From: Rhodobacterales bacterium
GTDB lineage: Bacteria > Pseudomonadota > Alphaproteobacteria > Rhodobacterales > Rhodobacteraceae
Assembly: GCA_003249215.1 (NCBI GenBank)
Contig: QKJR01000097.1
Location: forward strand, 1 to 64,000
Direction of reading: 5' to 3'
Length of the DNA stretch: 64,000 nt
Positions 60,380 to 64,000 of the stretch are shown piece by piece (position 1 is the stretch's first letter; each line of letters starts with the position of its first letter). A program made the translations under genes and the position numbers. The notes under the pieces are model-generated. The model was not told the origin of the DNA. It searched no databases and saw nothing but the letters and a program-made list of their open reading frames with translations.

Positions 60380-61393
60380 ATGACCCTGTCGCGTGCTCTC
60401 GTGTCGCTCTCGCTTGCCGCTCTGCCCACCCTCGCCTCGGCCGCGGACCTCACCCCGGTAAAATTCGGCACCAACTGGGTGCCCGAGGCCGAACACGGTG
60501 GCTATTATCAGGCCCTCGCCAACGGCTATTACAAGGAATGCGGCCTCGACGTCGAAATCGTTCCGGGCGGCCCGCAGGTCAACAACGGCGCCATGCTGAT
60601 GGCCGGCAAGATCGACTTCTACATGGCCGGCAACCTGCTCGGGCCGTTCAACGCGATTGCCGAGGGCATCCCGGTGAAGATCGTCGCGGCCCACTTCCAG
60701 AAGGAACCGCAGGTGCTGATGACCCATCCGGGCAAGGCCAAGACCTTCGAGGACCTGAAAACGCTCGACAAGCTCTTCCTCGGCGACGACGGCTATCAGA
60801 GCTACTACCAGTGGATGATCACCTCCTTCGGCTTCAAGCCCGAGCAGCGTGTGCCCTATACCTTCAACCCCGCCCCCTTCATCGCCGATGAGAACTCGGG
60901 GCAGCAGGGCTACATCACCTCGGAACCTTTCGCGGTCGAGAAAGAGGGCGGCTTCAAGCCCGATATCTGGGTGCTCGCCGACCTCGGTTTCTCGACCTAT
61001 GCGACGCTGGTGCAGACCATGGCCGAAACCGTCGAGACCAAGCCCGAAGTGGTGAAATGCTTCGTCGAGGCCTCGTCGAAAGGCTGGGCGAGCTATCTCT
61101 ACGGCGATCCGAAACCGGGCAATGACCTGATCATGGCCTCGAACCCCGACATGCCCGCCGATCAGATCGACTTCTCGATCCAGACGATGAAGGATTATGG
61201 CATCGTCGACAGCGGCACCGCGCTCGAGAAGGGCATCGGCGCCATCGACCCGGCGCAGGTCGAGGATTTCTATGCCAAGATGGTCGCGGCCGGCGTGGTC
61301 AAGGAGGGGCTCGATCTGAGCGCGGTCTACACCACCGAATTCTCGAACACCGGTGTCGCGCTCGAGATGAAGAAGGAACTCGGGGTCGAGTAA
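60380..61393 (+). CDS. ABC transporter substrate-binding protein, NMT1/THI5-like
   Basis: The 337-residue periplasmic protein has a signal peptide to about residue 22 (LPTLASAAD). The NMT1-like motifs are VKFGTNWVPEAEHGGYYQALANGYYKECGLDVEIV and GPQVNNGAMLMAGKIDFYMAGNL. Such proteins bind pyrimidines, thiamine precursors, nitrate or sulfonates; the pyrimidine-type ligand fits the deaminase at the end of the operon. ATG 60380 has GGAGG 5 nt upstream and begins the signal peptide. It is the first of four genes. Confidence 0.88.
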   Translation: MTLSRALVSLSLAALPTLASAADLTPVKFGTNWVPEAEHGGYYQALANGYYKECGLDVEIVPGGPQVNNGAMLMAGKIDFYMAGNLLGPFNAIAEGIPVKIVAAHFQKEPQVLMTHPGKAKTFEDLKTLDKLFLGDDGYQSYYQWMITSFGFKPEQRVPYTFNPAPFIADENSGQQGYITSEPFAVEKEGGFKPDIWVLADLGFSTYATLVQTMAETVETKPEVVKCFVEASSKGWASYLYGDPKPGNDLIMASNPDMPADQIDFSIQTMKDYGIVDSGTALEKGIGAIDPAQVEDFYAKMVAAGVVKEGLDLSAVYTTEFSNTGVALEMKKELGVE

Positions 61394-61399
61394 ACCGTC

Positions 61400-62209
61400 A
61401 TGAGCCCCGCCTATCCCCTGCCGATCCCGCCCCTCGGGCACCGAAAACCGCTGCTGGAGCTGGGCGGGGTCGACAAGGTCTTCAACGGATCGGTGACGGC
61501 CCTGCAGGGCATGAACCTCAAGGTGGCGCAGGGCGATTTCATCTCGCTTCTGGGCCCCTCGGGTTGCGGCAAATCGACCGCGCTCAGGCTCATCGCCGGG
61601 CTGATGCGGCCCTCCTCGGGCAGCATCACCTGGTCGGGCGGTCAGGCGCAGGGCGACCTCGGCGTGGTCTTTCAGGAGCCGACCCTGATGCCCTGGGCGA
61701 CGGTGGCGCAAAACGTCTATCTGCCCTTCCGCCTGCAGGGGCGCCCGTTTCAGGAGGTCGAGGACCGGATCGCGCGGGCGCTCTCGCTCGTCGGGCTCGA
61801 GAACTTTCACAAGGCCTATCCGCGTGAATTGTCGGGCGGCATGAAGATGCGGGTCTCGATCGCCCGCGCTATGGTGACCGAACCGCGGCTGATCCTGATG
61901 GACGAGCCCTTTGCGGCGCTGGATGAGATCACGCGGCACAAGCTCAACAACGATCTGCTCGACCTGCGCGAGAAGCTGCAATGCACGGTGATCTTCGTGA
62001 CCCATTCGGTCTTCGAATCGGTCTTCCTGTCGGACCGGATCGTCGTCATGGCGGCGCGGCCCGGGCGCGTCTCGGCCGAGTTGCAGGTGGATGAACCCTA
62101 TCCCCGCTCCGAGGACTTCCGCACCTCGGCGCGCTATGCCGAGCTCTGTCACATGACCTCGGACGCGCTGCATGTGGCGATGGGCGAGCATCAGGAGGCC
62201 GCCGAATGA
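61400..62209 (+). CDS. ABC transporter ATPase, nitrate/taurine/pyrimidine type
   Basis: The 269-residue ATPase has Walker [12 protein letters not shown], the Q-loop VVFQEPTLMPW, signature LSGGMKMRVSIARAM, Walker B LILMDEPFAALD and switch FVTHSVFE, the SsuB/TauB/ThiZ pattern. It begins 6 bp after the binding protein and overlaps the permease start (ATGA). Confidence 0.92.
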   Translation: MSPAYPLPIPPLGHRKPLLELGGVDKVFNGSVTALQGMNLKVAQGDFISLLGPSGCGKSTALRLIAGLMRPSSGSITWSGGQAQGDLGVVFQEPTLMPWATVAQNVYLPFRLQGRPFQEVEDRIARALSLVGLENFHKAYPRELSGGMKMRVSIARAMVTEPRLILMDEPFAALDEITRHKLNNDLLDLREKLQCTVIFVTHSVFESVFLSDRIVVMAARPGRVSAELQVDEPYPRSEDFRTSARYAELCHMTSDALHVAMGEHQEAAE

Positions 62210-63054
62210 GCGCAGCCCCCGCAAAACCCATCCTCGACGAGGAAGAGGCCCGCCTCGCCCGCGCCCGGCGCATCGACCGGATCGGCAAATGGGCGATGCC
62301 GGCGCTCATGCTGATCGTGGCGGTGATCGTCTGGGACCGGATCGTGGTGATCAACGAGATCCCGAAATACATCCTGCCGCGGCCCGGTCTCGTGGTGGAG
62401 ACGCTTATCAACGACTTTGGCACACTCTCCGCCTCGGCCGTGGTGACGATGCAGATCACGCTGATGGCTCTGGCCGTGGCGGTGATCGGCGGCGTGGGGT
62501 TGGCCGTCTTCTTTGCGCAGAGCCGCTTCTTCGAGATGGCCTTCTATCCCTTCGCGGTGATCCTGCAGGTGACGCCGGTGGTGTCGATTGCACCGCTCAT
62601 CTTCATCTATGTCGACAACCGGCTGGTGGGGCTTCTCCTCTGCGCCTGGATCGTGGCCTTCTTCCCGATCCTGTCGAACACTACGCTCGGCCTGAATTCC
62701 ACCGACCACAACCTGCGCGACCTCTATCGCATCTATGGCGCGACGCGCTGGCAGCGGCTGCGCTATCTGCAACTGCCGACCGCGCTCCCGTATTTCCTCG
62801 GCGGTCTGCGCATCGCCGGCGGACTCAGCCTGATCGGCGCGGTGGTCGCGGAATATGTCGCGGGCACCGGCGGCATCGGATCGGGCCTTGCCTTCCGCAT
62901 CCTCGAGGCCGGATACCGGCTCAACATCGCGCGGATGTTCGCGGCCCTTCTTCTGATCGCGGCGCTCGGCGTCGTGATTTTCGCAGCCACATCGCTTCTC
63001 AGCCACCTTCTGCTGCGCAAATGGCATGAGAGCGCGATCAAACGGGAGATTTGA
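62206..63054 (+). CDS. ABC transporter permease, SsuC/ThiX type
   Basis: The 282-residue permease has about six membrane helices and the EAA loop (DLYRIYGATRWQRLRYLQLPTALPYFLGGLRIAGGLSLIGAVVAEYVAG) typical of NMT1-type importers. Its TGA overlaps the amidohydrolase ATG (TGATG), strongly tying transport to that enzyme. Confidence 0.92.
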   Translation: MSAAPAKPILDEEEARLARARRIDRIGKWAMPALMLIVAVIVWDRIVVINEIPKYILPRPGLVVETLINDFGTLSASAVVTMQITLMALAVAVIGGVGLAVFFAQSRFFEMAFYPFAVILQVTPVVSIAPLIFIYVDNRLVGLLLCAWIVAFFPILSNTTLGLNSTDHNLRDLYRIYGATRWQRLRYLQLPTALPYFLGGLRIAGGLSLIGAVVAEYVAGTGGIGSGLAFRILEAGYRLNIARMFAALLLIAALGVVIFAATSLLSHLLLRKWHESAIKREI

Positions 63055-64000
63055 TGGATTTTTGCGTTCTGCCCAGCGGCGCAAAGACTTTGACAAACCT
63101 GCGTGTCCCCGCCTGCCTCATCGGCCAACCCGGCGATCTCGCGCAAATTTCTCTCTCCCTCGACAATGGCACGATCGCGGCCGCCCCCACGCCGGGCGCG
63201 CCCACGATCGACATGGGCGGCGCGATGGTCTTGCCCTGTTTCGTCGACATGCATTGCCACCTCGACAAGGGCCATATCTGGCCCCGCGCTGCCAACCCCG
63301 ATGGCACCTTCATGGGCGCGCTGACGACGGTCGGCGCCGATCGCGCCGCGAACTGGTCGGCGGCGGATGTCGCCGCGCGGATGGAGTTTTCCCTGCGCTG
63401 CGCCTATGCCCACGGCACCCGCGCGATCCGCACGCATCTCGACAGCCTCGCGCCGCAAGATGCGATCTCCTTCCCGGTCTTCGCCGAGATGCGCGAGAAA
63501 TGGGCGGGGAGGATCGAGCTGCAAGGCTCCTGCCTCGTCGCCGCCGACAACATCACCACCGATGGGTTCTTCGCTGAAACCGCGCGGATCGTCGCCGCCT
63601 CGGGTGGGGTTCTGGGCGCGGTGACCTACCCGATCCCGGATCTGCGCGCGCGACTGATGACCTTCTTCGACTTCGCCGACAAATACGATCTCGAGGTCGA
63701 TTTCCACGTCGACGAGACGAACGACCCGGCCTCGGACACTTTGCGGATCATCGCCGAGGTGGTGTTGGAGCGTGGTTTCACGCGGCGCGTCACCGTCGGC
63801 CACTGCTGCTCGATTTCCGTGATGCCCGAACCCACGGCGGCCTCGATCATCAACAAGGTGGCGCGCGCAGGGCTCAATGTCGTCAGCCTGCCGATGTGCA
63901 ACCTGTATCTGCAAGACCGCACGCCGGGCCGCACCCCGCGTTGGCGCGGCGTGACCATGGTGCACGAGCTGGCCGCCGCGGGCGTCAACGTGAGCTTCGC
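63054..64000 (+). CDS. Cytosine-deaminase-like amidohydrolase (3' end outside window)
   Basis: The visible 315 residues belong to the CodA branch of amidohydrolases. Metal ligands lie in FVDMHCHLDKGHIWPR, the conserved TRAIRTHLDS, the substrate-binding FHVDETND, and the histidine in VTVGHCCSIS. CodA-type enzymes deaminate cytosine, isoguanine or creatinine-like rings. The gene continues past the window edge, so the final aspartate motif is not visible. Coupling to an NMT1 importer and a RutR-like site favours a pyrimidine or related cyclic ureide as substrate. Confidence 0.85.
   Translation, partial: MDFCVLPSGAKTLTNLRVPACLIGQPGDLAQISLSLDNGTIAAAPTPGAPTIDMGGAMVLPCFVDMHCHLDKGHIWPRAANPDGTFMGALTTVGADRAANWSAADVAARMEFSLRCAYAHGTRAIRTHLDSLAPQDAISFPVFAEMREKWAGRIELQGSCLVAADNITTDGFFAETARIVAASGGVLGAVTYPIPDLRARLMTFFDFADKYDLEVDFHVDETNDPASDTLRIIAEVVLERGFTRRVTVGHCCSISVMPEPTAASIINKVARAGLNVVSLPMCNLYLQDRTPGRTPRWRGVTMVHELAAAGVNVSF

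Noticed and set aside
1-64000. CRISPR arrays, tRNA or rRNA genes, insertion sequences, prophage cluster
   Set aside because: No regularly spaced repeats, no tRNA-like cloverleaf with a TTC-loop outside genes, and no transposase, integrase or phage structural cluster were seen.

Overview
The window is a GC-rich stretch of alphaproteobacterial chromosome, most likely from a member of the Rhodobacteraceae (Rhodobacter/Cereibacter/Paracoccus group). The evidence is the rimM-trmD-rplS-rpmE block, a MipZ division ATPase, a LexA box of the alphaproteobacterial GTTC-N7-GTTC form in front of imuA-imuB-dnaE2, a DUF2793 protein of the kind that serves as a gene-transfer-agent tail fibre, and a high density of TRAP and ABC importers. 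I see no tRNA or rRNA gene, insertion sequence, integrase, CRISPR array or obvious pseudogene. Only the two edge genes are cut: rimM on the left and a cytosine-deaminase-like amidohydrolase on the right.

Layout. 1-5.8 kb: ribosome maturation and ribosomal protein genes, with a sulfotransferase-like gene and a membrane protein inserted between them, then a GNAT acetyltransferase, mipZ and a small basic protein. 6.0-9.5 kb: an exported PhoX/DUF839-family protein followed by an exported protein with two CxxCH haem motifs. 9.6-15.3 kb: a small ORF and the SOS mutasome cassette. 15.4-19.1 kb: an exported glycine-rich beta protein built of three repeats, the DUF2793 fibre-like protein, and polyphosphate kinase 2 behind a Pho-box-like repeat. 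19.1-24.4 kb: an acyl-CoA catabolic operon (SDR, thiolase, acyl-CoA dehydrogenase, family III CoA-transferase) with a divergent AraC regulator. 24.6-29.2 kb: a translationally coupled four-gene phosphorelay. 29.2-37.2 kb: guanine deaminase, a ugpBAEC-type ABC importer with an endonuclease/exonuclease/phosphatase-fold enzyme at its end, and a divergent IclR regulator.

37.2-45.0 kb: an FAD-linked 2-hydroxyacid dehydrogenase divergent from a TRAP importer that is followed by acylating acetaldehyde dehydrogenase and 4-hydroxy-2-oxoacid aldolase genes. Together these suggest a self-contained route from an imported dihydroxy acid to pyruvate and an acyl-CoA. An aminotransferase follows. 45.2-49.6 kb: a potassium-channel-like protein, LtrA, DUF924, a small membrane protein, an SDR and a divergent LysR regulator. 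49.7-51.3 kb: an ArsR regulator/permease/redox-thiol operon. 51.4-53.7 kb: an ExbB-ExbD-ExbD-TonB energy-coupling operon. Upstream of it lies a possible structured small RNA ending in a textbook terminator. 54.3-57.4 kb: a FixL/FixJ-like two-component pair. 57.4-59.6 kb: atoDA CoA-transferase and fabI. 59.7-64 kb: ridA divergent from an NMT1-type ABC importer and the amidohydrolase, with a RutR-like operator between them.

Read together, the region is a patchwork of nutrient-uptake and catabolic operons, most with a dedicated divergent regulator, joined to a few housekeeping and stress-response genes. Functional calls rest on motifs and remembered family sequences, not on database searches. 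Operator, promoter and small-RNA calls rest on pattern matching by eye.
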